Assembly (NCBI GenBank): GCA_963969395.1
Contig: OZ017797.1
Location: forward strand, 20,212,001 to 20,276,000
Direction of reading: 5' to 3'
Origin: Pseudoscleropodium purum
Lineage: Eukaryota; Streptophyta; Bryopsida; Hypnales; Brachytheciaceae
DNA: 64,000 nt
The position numbers and the translations under genes were made by a program. Positions 1 through 14,345 of the stretch are shown here, piece by piece; within the stretch, counting starts at the first letter, position 1; the number at the start of each line of letters is the position of its first letter. Below the pieces are notes generated by a model. That model had not been told where the DNA came from, did no database searches, and saw only the letters and a list, made by a program, of their open reading frames with translations.

Positions 1-3000
1 ATGAGTTTCCCAATCACCCTCTCTGGTCGGAAGTGATTGTGGAGAACAATGCCAGTGTTTTGGTTCCATTGCTCTGGAGCAGAGTGCAGGTACATGATCG
101 AGACCTTTCTTTGGGTCCTCTACTTTGTTGATTTTCTTCCTTTCTTCTTCCTGCAGTAGTTCTCCTTTGTCTTACTGCAATGCGGTTGCAAACATTTTTA
201 TTCTGGTTCACTCAGTCAGAGGATGCTTTTGTTTTTGGAAGTTGATTATTCTCTGAATTATTCATCCCGGTTTCATAAGAAAGATGATGATTTGGGAACC
301 TGCTAGTCAATCTGACGATACAATTGGGTGCCACTGGAATAGTCGATGCTTCTGTGCTTGCATATGAGAATTCCTCTTGGAGCGGATCTTGAGGCGTCAA
401 CCATGTTTTTCTTGTAATTATTCTGAAACGACCGTTGAAACATTGAAATATAGCCGGGTACTCTTACAAGAGTTGCAATTGGTTATTTACTTCATGGTAG
501 ATATTTGGTGCAGGTTCGTTCTATGATAACATTGCAGTCGGGAGGTCTTCTTAGCTTTGGTCTGGCTATGTATTCAACCTCCGTATTTGAGTTAGTCGCG
601 GAGGAGGTGCTTATGAGTGATTCCACTATCAAGGTGTATGGGGCTCTCAAATTGTCTGTAAAGATGCTGCTGATGTGGAATTCGACCATCAAAGTCGACG
701 GCACTCCGGATGATTTCATGTTGGCTACCTCCACTATTGAGACAAGCAACTTAGTTATTTTACGGGTGAATATGCTGAACCTTAACTGAGTTTTAAACTT
801 GAACCTCATTGTATGTGGTTAAACAGAAGTCTATTATTGTTGTTTTTCTGACTGGAAGTCATGGTGCTTGTTCCAGGAAGGATCTGTGATTGAATCCAGT
901 GCGAATTTGGGAATTCATGGGCAGGGGTTGCTGAAGCTTTCTGGTCCTGGTGACTCTTTAAGAGCGCAACGACTATTTCTTTCATTGTTCTACACTGTAC
1001 ATGTGAGTCACAAGTCAGCTTGAAATTGCTTTGGGAGTTATCTTTGAGGAATGAATCAATGAGCTTTTGTTATTTCCTTTTCTTTAACTTATGTTTTCTG
1101 TGTCTGGTGCTTTTGCAAATCTAGTTTTTTGTTAAAGAGTTGAGTTTGGTTGCTCAGGTCGCTAAAGGAGCACTGATGCAGGCGCCACTTGAAGTAGACT
1201 CTCCAATTAAAGAAGGGTTAGTTTTTGCATCGCTACTTGCACCATCAGATCTGGAATTCAGAAAAGCGTATCTGAGAGCTTCTCATCTACTCTGATTAGT
1301 TTCATGACTTGATTTGTAAACATCACTGTGATTGGTTTCATTTTCATTTTGATAATGTTCTAAACTACGAATGCAGGATCACAAAAGTATATTGTGATAA
1401 CAACATCTGCCCGGAAGAGATTCTTACGCCTTCTGAGGACTGTACACTCAACGTATCATCCCCATTGACGATGCAGGTACTCCATAGCATGACTTTAACC
1501 TCCTTTTCAAGTTCGTTCAGAGAGCAAATTGACGCTTCACTGAGTTTATGCAAACAGAGACCTTCTGTTCACTGCAATATCGTATGAAGTTCTACAGTGA
1601 CCTGGGCTTCCATTCGCAAATGCATGCTTTGAAGTGGGCACCCATGAAATAGAATTTCATACTGTGGATATCAGATAGCACTGAGATTTAACTCTGTATT
1701 TCTTGAAAGTCGGGTTTGTGTTGGCGAAGCCTAATGGGGGCTTGTGATAGGTTATGTGACATTATAAATACTAAGACCTTGCAGTGCTACGTGTCGTGAT
1801 GGCAATGGTCTGCTTGGGGTATCCCTCTTTAGACACACTAATTAGGTTATTTTTGTTGAAAGCCTCCAACGTTTGTCTAATTTGTTCATTTTGATCAAGT
1901 AAGAAGATCCTAAAATTTTAAAAAAAAAATTGTGCACCTCAACAAGATCAAGATGTATATTCATATTGAGTTTTTAAGGAAAAAAATTAAATTTGTGAAT
2001 CTTTTTATAGATGTGAAAAAACCCACTGAATTTTGGAAATTGCAACCTCTATAGTGCACAATTTTGAAAATGTTTTTTTAATAAAATTAATTGTTTTATG
2101 TATTGGACCACTTTATGTAAGTCACATCCAAAAATGATATTAAAAAAAAATTATTTGGTATTCCAAATGCTTGTTTTCAAGAACTTTATGTACTTAGGAC
2201 AACACTAATTTTTTTCACTAAAAAATTCATTAAAAAATTATAAATTCTTTTTTTGTGTTGAGTTTTTTTTTTCTTGATACATTATAAGTTCAAGCATTTA
2301 AAACCACATTTTGTAAAACCATAATTTATTACATTTAAAGGATGAAGTTGTTTGACACACTACAGTAGACTAACATTATTGTTAAGACAATGTTTTGGGG
2401 TACCCCAAGCCGACCATTGCCCTGATCTAATATTGTGAGGCCTTTAGAACTTGTGGCTCTAAAAGACTGATCTCATTGTACTGATTTTTGATGATTGAAT
2501 TGTTCAGATCTGCCGTGTTGAAGATGTGCACATCAATGGTACCGTCCTAGGAAGTGCCATTCACGTTCAGCGAGTCAAGACAATCTCAATCAGAGGCCGT
2601 CTTTCGGCGTCAGCTTTAGGTGTTTCTCTTTAGCAATTGGGTTGACATTTTTATTATTGTGCATTACATTAGGTTTTAAGCTGCCCAAGCTGAAAACAGA
2701 GAGTTCACTTTGGAAGAGCTAATATCGGTTTTAGTAACTTTTAGTACATATTTCTATCGTAATAAGAATTGTAGGGCATGATCTCTTCTTTCAATTGATA
2801 TATTTTGTTACCTTGTTACCTTGTTGTTTCCTTAATGATATATTTCAACTCTTATAATGGAAGCGGACACTTTTGGCCATGTGGTATGGGCATTTAGATC
2901 ACCTAGGGGCTAAGCTGTGACTCAAAATTCAAGGATTATTCTACATATTTATTCAATCTTCATTTTGTTTACTACATATTTTCACGTGACGACTTTTGCA

Positions 3001-6000
3001 AAATTGTGAGCATCTAGATTTTTTAAATTGTTTAAAACAAGAAGAAGCCTCTACATGTTTTTGTGAAGGTTTCTTTTCACTTATGTTTCATCAGTAATTC
3101 TTTGTCGTGAGCTTCTTTGCAATCTGTGTGTAGACTCATGTAGTGGATGAAACCTGTCAGGTTGCGAGGGAGGGCTTGGCAAAGGAGCATTTGAACCCGT
3201 TGGGGTCGGAGGTGGCGCGGGACATGGTGGGCGAGGTGGTCAGGGCTATTACAAAGGCAGCTTCTCCGCTGGGGGTGCAGTCTATGGCAACAATTCGCTT
3301 CCCTGTGAGTTCGGCAGTGGTAGTGGCAGTGGCAATGCAAGCTCTGGGGACTACACTGCTGGAGGCGGTATCATAGGTGAGCTTCATGCTGTTCTCATGT
3401 TTTCACTATCTTATCCCTTGGTCGTTATCTAGGTGTATCTAGGTATATCTTGGACATGCTATTTCAACCAATTGCTTACTCATTTAGCATGCCTTTGAAT
3501 AAGATTTTCAAATACTTGTGTTCAGTTTCTTGAGGTAAGTGGTTCGTACGTTCATACGCGCAAACCTGAGAAGGCATGTTATGTGTAATTTCTAGAGTCA
3601 TGTAAGCGCCACCTCTTCCATGTATTTTGGTTTAGTATACTGTCGGCATTGAACAAGGTAATACGAATAGAATTGATTTTTGCATCAATCAAGGACTAAG
3701 ATTTCTTGCTGCCTCGATCTGTGTTATCTATAGTGGCCTTTAATGAAGCGAGGGTGTAGGTTAGAAGGGTTTTACACTGTACAATTGTCTATTATGACAA
3801 TGAGCATCTGTAAAAACTCCCATTGCAGTCTATTGATCATTGCATTCTCATGACTTTTGCCAGTCATGGGTTCCATCGAACACCCTATCACCAAAGTGGA
3901 GATTTTTGGAGTCCTTTCTGCGGATGGCGGGAGTTTCAACTCATCACTTCGCGGAGGTGATGGAAGTCCAGAGATAGGTGACCCAGGCGGAGGCTCTGGT
4001 GGCAGTCTGCTTCTGTTTCTGCAGACTTTGCTAATGGGGAACGAGTCCATACTGTCCAGTGCAGGAGGCCACGGGGGTCGAGTGGGTGGTGGCGGTGGTG
4101 CTGGTGGTCGACTTCACTTCCATTGGTCCAACATTCCTACAGGGGTGGATTTCGTTCCCGTTGCTCACGTAAAGGGTCTCTATCACACCAGGTGCCCAAC
4201 TGCCCACCCGTTTTTTGCTTTGAGTTGAATGATTGGGTTCGTTCTTAACAGATTCAGTGAAGAGTTCCATAATTAAATGAGCCAAATTTGAGTTCTAATA
4301 TCTATTTAAAACAACAGATTTGAGAAGCCTCTGGTAACTAGAGATTTCCACAATTGATTGTGGATGTAGATTTACAAAGCTGTAATTTTTTTAGTAGAAT
4401 GTTTGTCAGTGTGTTTCCTAAGCAACTTTAAAAGATGGATGAACTCATTCTCAACTTTTGACCTTTGTATAGAACACCTTATTGTACACCTCCAATGTTC
4501 AAATTGATTAAAGAAACGAGTTTGTGGAAGTTCATTTCTTTGCGTACGATTCCATACACTGTCCAATTGAAAGATAGTGCGAAAAGAAGAGAAATATTTC
4601 GATTATTGGAGATTGTGCATGTTGAAGTCGGTCATGACATCTAAATGTGTGAACAGAGGGGGGAATGCTGGGGATGATAAATCCGAGGTAGGAGAGAATG
4701 GTACTATTAGTGGAGTTGACTGTCCACCTGGCCTCCATGGCATCTTCTGTGAGGTAACCAGCCTCTTCGATTCTCTGGTATCTCTTTTGTCACTTCTTGC
4801 AATAACAGCATGGAGGGCACCTCGATTGTAAGAATCAGGGGTGCTTGGCTTTAGAAGTCTCTTCGTAGCTGATTTCAACGCCTTAAGAAATGAGAATACA
4901 TGGGTATCCTTCAGTTATGTTTTCAGAAGTCATGTACACTTATTATTATTAGGCATTTTTGGTTTTGTTACTTGAGAGAGAAGCATCTTTTTTGGACATG
5001 GATCATTTGCATCAATATTTCGCGTGCATTTATCCCAAAAGTAGATGTTGTTGATGCCAAACCTGAAGGAATGGTTGAATTTGATGCATGAGATTTTAGT
5101 ATTATGATCAACATCAACCTGTAACTGCTGGCCTGATCAGCTTTGGATGTTATCATGACAGGAATGTCCAGTTGGAACGTACAAGAATGAGACTGGCTGG
5201 GAATCTGATTTATGCAAACCGTGTCCACCCGAGAAACTGCCAAGCCGGGCTTATTACACTCCCTCTCGAGGTGATTACCATCTCTCTTTTCTGGGTTTGA
5301 GTAAAAAGTGCGATTGCTGTGGGCTACACTGGAGCATACGTTGTTTTTTACTTCGGCTATAGCTTTTTTCTCGTAATGGATGTTCAATGATAATAAGGAA
5401 AGCATTATTGGTGAACAAATACTATTTCGTTTAAGTGAAGTGAATTATGAATGATGCTTTCCATACAAACTTACAGCCAAATTTTTTTAAAGATTTATTT
5501 GAATAGTAATTTCACATTTTGGTGTAGCCCAAAGATTTCTATTTTTCCTTGTTTGCTGTATTGCACTTAAATAGCTACTTTGAGTTGACATGATCTGCCT
5601 CGTGCCTATCACAGGAGGCGTCACAGAAGCAGCGTGCCCTTACCAGTGTATTTCAGACAAGTATCATATGCCAAACTGCTATACTATGGTGGAGGACCTA
5701 ATTTATACGCTCGGTGGTCCTTGGTTGTTCACACTTTTGCTCTCGGTTGTCATGGTTGTGTTGGCTTTGGTGCTGAGTGTTGCGCGGATGAAGTTGGTAG
5801 GCAATGATGACTTCTCTGGACCTGCTCCTACACCACACGGGGCTCTCATTGATCATTCGTTCCCATTCTTGGAATCTTTAAATGAGGTTAGACCACTCTT
5901 TATTATCATTTATTGCTTGATCACAACTGTTTATTGTCTCTCCTCAGGGGAAGGACTAAGCACAATGGTCTGAAAATGTAGAAAGTTATGGTGCTCTATG

Positions 6001-9000
6001 AGAATGAGAAATGTTTTAAGAGCAATAGCAGCATGTTAGGGACCAGCAATCCTCCAAGAACGAATTTTTGTATATTTAGTATAATTGAGACATGTGGTTG
6101 CAGGAGTAGTGGCATTTTAAAATTATCAAACATGATTTTTCAATTTTTGAATAAGTGAAGATTATCCTGAAGTTGTACTGAGGATTATATGAAATGCACG
6201 CATGAAAGTTAGACGTTTCTATTTGGGGTAGTCACATTTAAGTAGCCTATATTCAAATCAAACTGTTGCCTGGAGGCTTATCCTGTGCTGAGGCTTATTT
6301 TGTGTTCTTTGATACAGGTGCTCGAGACCACACGAGTAGAGGAGTCTCAAAGCCACATACATCGCATGTACTTTATGGGCAATAATACCTTTGGCGAGCC
6401 ATGGCATCTTCCTCATTCCCCTCCCGATCAGATCATGGATCTTGTGTAAGCAACAATCTCCTGTGGCTTCTACTTCACAGTTGTTACTTTGGAATTTGAC
6501 TAAGTTGTGGTGTCAAAATGGTCAAAAAGAACCTTCTCAAACATGTGTCTTTGATTTGCAGCTATGAAGATGCTTTCAATAGATTTGCAGAGGAAATCAA
6601 CTGCCTAGCAGCTTATCAATGGTGGGAAGGTTCAGTGCACAGCATATTGTCAGTATTGGCATACCCTTGCGCATGGTCATGGCAGCAATGGCGCGCACGG
6701 AAGAAAATTCAGCGACTGCGGGAGTATGTACGGTCAGAATACGACCATGCATGCTTGAGATCTTGCCGGTCACGAGCTCTGTATGAAGGTCTCAAGGTGA
6801 TTTACTCTGAAGATAGCCAAGTGTACATTTTTTCTTATTTCTGGACGAGATGAACCCGACCTTATTCCTGAGTTTGTCCTTCAAAAAAACAAGTTCTAGG
6901 ATTGGTTGTGTTTGCTCTTGTTGGGCAAGATTTCTATGTGTAAGTTGACATTGAAGTCTGACTTGTGCAGGTGGCAGCAACACCTGACTTGATGTTGGCG
7001 TATATTGATGTGTTTCTGGGAGGAGATGAAAAGCGACCCGATCTCCCTCCTAAGCTGATGCAAAGATTGCCAATGACCATTATTTTCGGGGGCGAAGGCA
7101 GCTATATGGCTCCGTATAACCTTCATAGTGACAACCTTTTAACCAGCTTAATTGGACAGGTTCGCTAATGCATACACCATTGATTCCAGTTATGGTTGAG
7201 GGACTTCAATTTCAACGGTAGACACTTTCGCGAGTTTAATGAGACCATCCACCATTTTCTGCTTACCCAAGAAGTCAAGAAACGAACAGAACTACTGCGA
7301 GTGAGACTGGTTTGGAGTTTCTGAGTGTGATTTTACGGTGGATTCCCCCGTCGAACGTGATTTCCGGCTGCTGCATGTGTTCACTATAATTAGAAACACA
7401 AAATTCTGGGAGTATTGTCCCCATTTCAAGAGGATTCCAACGCACTACAATCTGTGTTATTTGAATATTGCTTATAGCTTCCCAGAAGCTTGGGTAGTTT
7501 TCTCTCTGAAGCTGCTGTATATTTATTCAACTACAGGCCTATGTTAGCCTACCCAAGCTTTGGGGACTGCTCGTGGGGAAAATGACTTATGTGTAATCTG
7601 TAGAATGGGATGTTAGGTTTTTTTTAGTAACTCTTTTACATCTGATGTGACATTGATATCAGCTTTGGACGAGGTATCCAGGTTGATCGTTTTCTTTTGC
7701 GGACTGTAATGTGTGGTATATTTTGTGATTGCAGGCTGTTCCTTCAACAATGTGGTACAGAATGGTAGCTGGTTTAAATGCACAGTTACGAACTGTTCGC
7801 AGAGGGTCCCTTCGCAGCGGCTTGCTGCCTGTGTTGAACTGGCTAAATGCCGTTGGCAACTCACGGCTATCCACTTTGGGTGTGCGAGTGGATATGGCCT
7901 GGTACCAAGCTACCACTACAGGCTACTACCAGCTTGGCCTTGTTGTGAATCCTGCTGACGAGGTACCTCAGCCAATGCAGTTTCCAGATGAGCCAAGTCC
8001 GGGTGGTTCTCCAAGGAGGTACTTTGCTTAAGCTCAGCAATTATCTGTTTGGTGATAATTGGAGGACCATTTAACGAAGTCGATAGAAACTTATCAGAGT
8101 AATGTCATGTTAGTGTATTTTTAACTGCTGGAAAGAGCATTCAGTATCTGACGGGATGGTAAAATACTATTTCTGAGAGTTTGCGATCTTACATCAGGAT
8201 TTTGCTAACATATTAAATTTATTACAGTATAAGCTACATGCCATCCGATGAAGATGGCAGGTTCAATGCGCCGCAGCAATGGCAATTTAGCCAAGGCTAC
8301 TCGCAATATGGAGTATCTAGGCGACGAATCGGTGGCGCAGTTTTAGATACAAGTAATCTACGATCTCTGGAAGAGAGACGTGATTTTTGCTTTCCAGTAT
8401 CGCTTCTCCTCAGGAATGCGAGACCTGTTGGTCATCATGTGAGTGATTTCAATTTATTTCCTTATCCATTGCTTTAATGACTTCTGCTATATTTTCTGCC
8501 TTCTTAATCCGCTGCTTCTGGTATATAGTGCACTTCTTTGATGTCATGTTGCTTTCTGGTCCTGTCGAAGACATGTGAAAATAGTTTCTCTTTTCATCTT
8601 CTCTTATCCTGGAGCGCAAAATCTGTGCCTAAATTTGCCTTATCTAGTGATCATTTTGACAGGGTAAGTGCCAATTTCTGTGGTGAAGATTGGGATGGGG
8701 ATTTGATGTGTTGTCCTGTGTGCAGGCTTCTGTGGGGCTGGTGATCTCTCTGCTGCTGTTGGTGGATTTGAGCTTGACACTACTCATGTTACTCCAATTC
8801 TACTCAATATCTTTGGCAGCAATGCTGGGAATTCTGATGGTGCTTCCGTTTGCATCAGTAATTCCTAGTGCGGCTGGCCTGAACGCTCTTTTTAGCCACG
8901 GACCCCGAAGATCTGCTGCTCTTGCACGAATATATGCTCTGTGGAACATCACCTCGTTTGTTAATCTTGTATGTTATCCATATCTCTCAGTATTCCTTAC

Positions 9001-9858
9001 AAATGACCACTTAAGTGCCTGTATGATCATACAGGCACTTAAGTGCAAATCCAATCTCCATACTGCTTTTACTGAAATTAATTTTCCTGCATTTTCTGCT
9101 CGTAACCTCGAGACTTCTTGTCATGACCCAGAAATTCTCCCCTGAATTTTCAAGTTGACCTGAAATCTCTACCGTAGTATATACTAGAATCGTTAAATGC
9201 TGAAATCTTTACTGAGCTTACATTGGTGTTGCAATTTCCCATTGCAGAGTACAGCATTTATTTATGGTTATTTTCATTATGTTATCAAGCTTGGAGCTGC
9301 AACTGCTGATCTTCAAGGCTTCACCTCGTAAGATCCTTCGGAACCCTTCAAATCTGTACTTCAATGTCCTGTTTCCACTCAACTCTTAAGTGTCCCAAGC
9401 CTCTGCTTCCATATCTTTAGAATTTGAAATAAGTGATTATGGAATCTTTCAACGGAGGTAGGAATGGAAGAAAAGAATCATGCCCTATATTTTCAAAGTC
9501 AACCATTACCTTTCTAAGTGGGCTTCCTTTCTTAAGCTTGGGGTTTTAAATAGAATCTGAGTACTTATGGATTAGGAGCCAGTTTGATGGGCACATTGCC
9601 CAGGTTCAGGGAATGCATTTTTTTGTTATTTCAATTGATTATGATATCAATGAAACTGGGTGTGCAATTAACCGATTTCTATTGGTAACGCGCAGGGAAG
9701 AAGAAAATTGGTGTCTGTTTCCAGCATTGCTGGTTCTTGTCAAAGCTGTGCAAGCGAGAATGATTGATCTTCATATTGCCAATCTCGAAATTCAAGACCG
9801 CACGCTGTATTCAGAGGATGCCAACAGATTCTGGGAGTCTTCAACCCAACCCTTTTAG
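1..9858 (+). CDS. Glycine-rich multi-pass membrane protein, At5g11700/At4g32920 family (5' end outside window)
   Basis: Nineteen exons read in one frame: <3-89, 514-765, 877-1002, 1158-1216, 1377-1476, 2508-2619, 3161-3376, 3864-4191, 4657-4753, 5162-5270, 5615-5886, 6318-6445, 6562-6796, 6971-7159, 7735-8018, 8228-8438, 8726-8968, 9248-9327, 9696-9858. They total 3291 bases, i.e. 1096 residues plus TAG. The product matches the Arabidopsis glycine-rich proteins At5g11700, At5g47020 and At4g32920 along its length. Landmarks are a beta-rich, Gly-rich ectodomain (GGGAGHGGRGG in exon 7, VGGGGGAGGRLHFHW in exon 8), a Cys-rich EGF-like segment (CPPGLHGIFCE, then CKPCPPEKLPSRAYY), one transmembrane helix in exon 11 (WLFTLLLSVVMVVLALVLS), a conserved cytoplasmic region (AYQWWEGSVHSILSVLAYP, SCRSRALYEGLK) and further helices in exons 17-18. 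The family is annotated only as glycine-rich or ephrin-receptor-like; its biochemical role is unknown to me. Start codon and signal peptide lie upstream of the window. Base use in exons is less AT-rich than in the introns, as expected. Confidence 0.92.
9008..9045. repeat. Perfect 38-base palindrome inside an intron
   Basis: The sequence reads identically on both strands over 38 bases around a central TGATCA (arms begin CACTTAAGTGCCTGTA). It lies in the intron 8969-9247 of the glycine-rich membrane protein gene, clear of both splice sites. The RNA could fold into a hairpin with a stem of up to about 17 base pairs. Confidence 0.95.
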
Positions 9859-12456
9859 TTTTTGTGAAGTCAGATTCTTCAGTTGACATCACGTTGAAGT
9901 GAAAAACAAAATATTACGGAGTTACAAATCCTTTTGCCAAGGTTACTTGTGGTTTAGAGATGCAGAGACCCATTATTTTTTTGTGTTGAGTATCTTGAAG
10001 GTCTTGCGGTTGCGATTGACTGCTTAGACGTTGCTTAGTCAAAGTTTTGGTAGACTTAGGAGGTATTTTGTAGTATGAAGGTACACACAGGTGCTGTTTG
10101 AGTCGGAGATGCACCGACTCTTATTCTATTCTACAGGTTTCGCTTTTTATTTGTAGCGCGGTTTTCAGGGGTGCGTTTTATAGTTTTTTGGTTTCTTAAA
10201 TGTGATTAATGATATTTAGTCAGGTTATATTGATTGGAAAGGGTGCATTTAAGAAGTGGCCCTCGATAGAAGTCATGTAGCAATTAATTGTACAGTACTG
10301 ATGTCACTAGCATAATATGATTCTTTGAGAACATGATTTAAAAAACGACCTCATTTGGTTTTTGTGCTTTTCCTGGTAACGTAGCGTCTTTTCTCAACCA
10401 AGGTATGAGCACCGATTTCTTTGACTTTGAGTGCTTTGATGGCTGTGGACGTGCAATTGAATGAATGAGTTGACTTCGTTTATGTCAAATGAAAAAGAAC
10501 CATAAATTTAAAGTAATTTTTGAGCTTTTTGAGCTACATGATTTTTGAGTTTGTAAGAATTCAAAACCCATAGGTTGGGTTCCGATAGGTTTTCTCTCCT
10601 GGTTTTAATTGACGAGGACAATGAACCAATGAAAGGCAAATCAATAAATCAATAATGTTATAGATAAATTACTTCAAAATTGATATGAAGGAGACCTATA
10701 AACAGTTTTAGAAATATCACCTTCTGAATATCATCTAACTTTATGCTTAACATCTTGATTTTGGATGCAGTTATAGAGATATTTGAAGAAATCAATTTTT
10801 AACACATTTAGAGGTTAAAATTTTTTCTGTATTTTTGCCTTCCATTGTACAAATGTGTTAGAAATGTCCATTAAGTAGTGCAAACATAGAACAAGGAAGA
10901 TATAAGATTTAGAACTTTACTCCAAATGATTGACTAATTTGTATTCCAAGATTGTGATTGGTAGAAAGCCCTATTAGGAATTCTTTGAATGTTTAATGAA
11001 TATCTCTATTGTTTACCATTTATTACCAAATATGGATATAAATCTTATTCTCTTAGTCTTGAAATAAATTTAGGGTTTTCAAATATACTCATTTCATATT
11101 AAATTTGAAATTGGCTCTCTATAATTTAATAGACAACAATTGAAGTTTATTTGAATACCTTGAAGCAAAAAAATCCATAGATACTTTATTCTAGAGGTTG
11201 TATAGCAATTTGATACTTGCAAGGAGAATCAAAATGCAACCTCTAATCAATCAAAGGCAAAGAATTCAACCCAAAACTATATCTAAATTGTTACTAATAA
11301 ATCTTTTGTTGAGAATTTTAGAGTTGAATACAAGACATTATTGGAAACAAATAGAGGGAATATCAATGAATGTCACTACATCGAGGTTACTTCAAGAATG
11401 ATCAAAATTAATACCATTAGAGCAATTAAAAAAGAGGGTAAAAATTTGTCAATTTTGCCACCTATTTTCAACATGTGATGCTTCATTGTTGACTTCCATT
11501 CATTCACACCTAGTGGTGTTTAGTAGAAGCTATGATAACTATGCAATCCCTTAAAAATAAGATTTCATGTGTTAATCTAGCCATTTTTAGGAAACTCCGA
11601 TTCATATTTATTTTGAGACAGAAGGAGTATTTTGTTATCGCCCATTTACTATCAATGCTCTTCAATTTGGATATTGGTGTGTATTCATTTTCCATCCAAA
11701 AGTAGGAATAGACATTCTATATTGGTATATTTTAAGTGAATTTATTGTACTTTGTGAACCAACTTGAGGCCTCAAATAAGCTCAAGTTAGCTTCCAATGT
11801 AGATAATACATCCTCTACAAATCATTATAAATCTTTCATAAAATTAGTAGATTTGTTGAATAATCATAAAAATATCAACAACCACTTTACATTTTTTATT
11901 TCTATGTACATTTCTTTTAGGGAGAAGAAATTAGTAACAAAGTGCATAAAGATTAATTCCTTGGCAAAACCCTATAGCAAAAAAATTGAATAGAAATTGT
12001 CAATTATACCTTAGCTTCATTGTATATAGCTTTGGCACACATTCACATCAATATGGCTTCATTGGTTGAAATCTCTCCATTAGCCCTCAAATGACAAGAC
12101 CTATTATTGAGGTACTTTGCCAAAATGCTTTGATTTTTGAACCAATAGCTACATTCTTCACTTCATCAACATTGCACTTTGGCGCATTAATGTAAAATTA
12201 ATCTTACAATCTATGTGGCCAAATGACTCCATATTTGATTCACATCATTTACAACATATACACTTCAAGATTGTATAGTTGAGATTTCTATATCTTAGAG
12301 ACATTTTGGACTATAACACTTTAAAAATAATGATATTTTTAAACCCAAAGAGACCATGGGCCTTAACGGTTTAACCTTGAAAAGTCTAAAAAGATTGTCT
12401 AAATATTTTTTCATCCAAATTGTTTAAAGGAATTGCTTGAACTTATATTTTCAATG
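9859..12456. other. 3' untranslated region and AT-rich spacer without recognisable gene
   Basis: The first few hundred bases after the TAG at 9856-9858 are presumably the 3' untranslated region of the upstream gene. The rest is AT-rich on both strands. The open frames are short and show no family similarity that I recognise. Confidence 0.6.
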
Positions 12457-12465
12457 AATAGAGAT

Positions 12466-12719
12466 GGACAATTTTATTAAAATGGCGATATTCCGGATGC
12501 CATTTATATAGTGCTTTCTACTACATGAGGCTACAAAACACTACCATATATGCGCATGGAAGGTGTAGGCATGCTGAACCGCTTACAAAAACAACAGAAT
12601 TTACAACTTTGCCACCTTTTTTTTCCGAAAACAATCGCATTTTTGCTGAGATTTTTAGCCTTCTACCAAAATAGTTTCCTGCCATTTTACCAAAATACCA
12701 CCATTTTAACGAAATTCCC
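12466..12719. mobile_element. Short terminal-inverted-repeat element, family A, copy 1 (254 bp, MULE-like)
   Basis: The left end begins GGACAATTTTATTAAAATGG and the right end, read inward on the other strand, begins GGGAATTTCGTTAAAATGG, giving inverted ends of about 28 bases. Flanks 12457-12465 (AATAGAGAT) and 12720-12728 (TATAGAGGT) agree at 7 of 9 positions and look like an aged 9-base target duplication. There is no transposase. A 9-base duplication with long inverted ends is typical of Mutator-like elements; that assignment is inference. A second copy lies in inverted orientation at 13014-13298. Confidence 0.65.
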
Positions 12720-12728
12720 TATAGAGGT

Positions 12729-13004
12729 AAAATTTCACTTTTTGTTGTGTCTTTTGACTATCCTACATAAATATGGTAAATTATCTACAAATCCATGTGT
12801 TATAGTAATATATTTTAGCAAATTCTATTCTTTTTTCTTTAAATTACTTTTAGCTAGCTATAAATATGATCTTGTTTGAATTTGAGCTCTACCAATAAAA
12901 TGAAGCTTATAAAATCTAATTTTACTTCAACTTAGAAATTTGAAATTATCCTATTTAAATTCAATATTTTATTATAATTTAAACTATGGATCTATAATTA
13001 TAGA
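12729..13004. other. AT-rich spacer between two inverted elements
   Basis: AT-rich stretch between family A copies 1 and 2. No gene, repeat or signal that I recognise. Confidence 0.5.
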
Positions 13005-13013
13005 GTATTGATA

Positions 13014-13298
13014 GGGAATTTTGTTAAAATGGTGGTATTCTGGTAAAATGGTGGGAAACTATTTTGGCGGAAGGTTGAAAATCTCAACAAAGATGGGATT
13101 GTTTTTGAAAAAAAGAGGTGGCAGAATTGTGAATTTTGTTGGTTTTGTGAGCCGTTTGGCAAGCCTACGCCTTCCATGCACACATATGGCAATGTTTTGT
13201 GGCCCTGTGAGGTAGAAAGTACTGTACAAATGGCATTCAAAATAAGCCACCATTGTACAAATGGCATCTGGAATACCGCCATTTTAACGAAATTGCCC
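13014..13298. mobile_element. Short terminal-inverted-repeat element, family A, copy 2 (285 bp, inverted)
   Basis: This is the reverse-complement relative of copy 1 and is similar throughout, including the interior. Its left end begins GGGAATTTTGTTAAAATGG; its right end read inward begins GGGCAATTTCGTTAAAATGG. Flanks 13005-13013 (GTATTGATA) and 13299-13307 (ATATTGATT) agree at 7 of 9 positions, so it looks like an independent insertion rather than half of one larger foldback. It is non-autonomous. Confidence 0.65.
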
Positions 13299-13307
13299 AT
13301 ATTGATT

Positions 13308-14345
13308 TTTTAATTTCAAAATGACATAGTAAATTTACGTGCACCTTGATGTTTTACACTATGATACACACTTATAGAGGCATTAATATTTCATACTTTA
13401 TATTATCATATGAGTTGTTTTTCACCATTTATTCTAAAATTCATAGTAGTTTTTATTGTTTTCATAAAAATACCTGAATTTTTATGGCTTGCAAAAGATA
13501 TGTGATTACATCTTTGAAAAACATTAAGTGATTATGAAATATTTCATTCAAATACAGGTGCAAACTGCAAAATGGGAGTACACAGCAATGAATAATTTAT
13601 TTTTTTCACTTGGTATCGCGGCATGCATCATGGAATGTCGGTGAGTTAGAGAAACCATCTATTTTTTGTACTCATCCATCCATTTATAAGTATATGCTTT
13701 CATCCATGAGATTATCTAAAGTTATTATTAAATTTCATCCACAATTGGACGAATATAGAAATTATTGAGATGTTTTTGACAATAATTTCATCCATCAATT
13801 TTTTCCCAATGTGAAGGTGGCTAGCTCAGAAATGAAGTAAGATTTTAGCAAATTTTGCCAATAAAAAACACATAGGCAATTTGGCATACAAAGACTCAAA
13901 GAGTTGAACTTTGAAGTTTGAACAATTGGTCATTGGTCCATCCTTTGAACAGGTTAACCCTTAAACACCACACCAGTCCCTTGGTCTTAGTTTTGAGAAA
14001 ATTGCTCACAACAAGTATTTCCTGCATTTTTTTGGGAATATTTCAACCTACTACACCCACTTTTGAAGTCAAAATGACATCCTATTTAGGTTGCAAAGTC
14101 AAAGCACTAATCACTCTTTTGCATGCCCTGCATGCCCTGTCAGTCAGAACAGTTTAAGGCAAGCAACCCAACCCATGCTACGCATCCAGGAGATGCCTAG
14201 CTTTCTCCCGCGGGATCGACGACACAGTGCGTCCGCTCTTGTCTTTCATCGCTAGGACTTCTTGCTTGCTCGAATTTCGTTGACGTACATTTTGGAAACT
14301 GAAGGTAGTCATCCCGTATGTGTAGTAGCATCGTAATCTGCGTGG
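13308..14345. other. Spacer without recognisable gene
   Basis: AT-rich up to about 14150, then clearly richer in GC. I see no exon structure or known family here. Confidence 0.5.

Noticed and set aside
12466..13298. One 830-bp foldback element
   Set aside because: Each half has its own complete pair of inverted ends and its own imperfect 9-base flanking repeat, so two separate insertions in opposite orientation explain it better.
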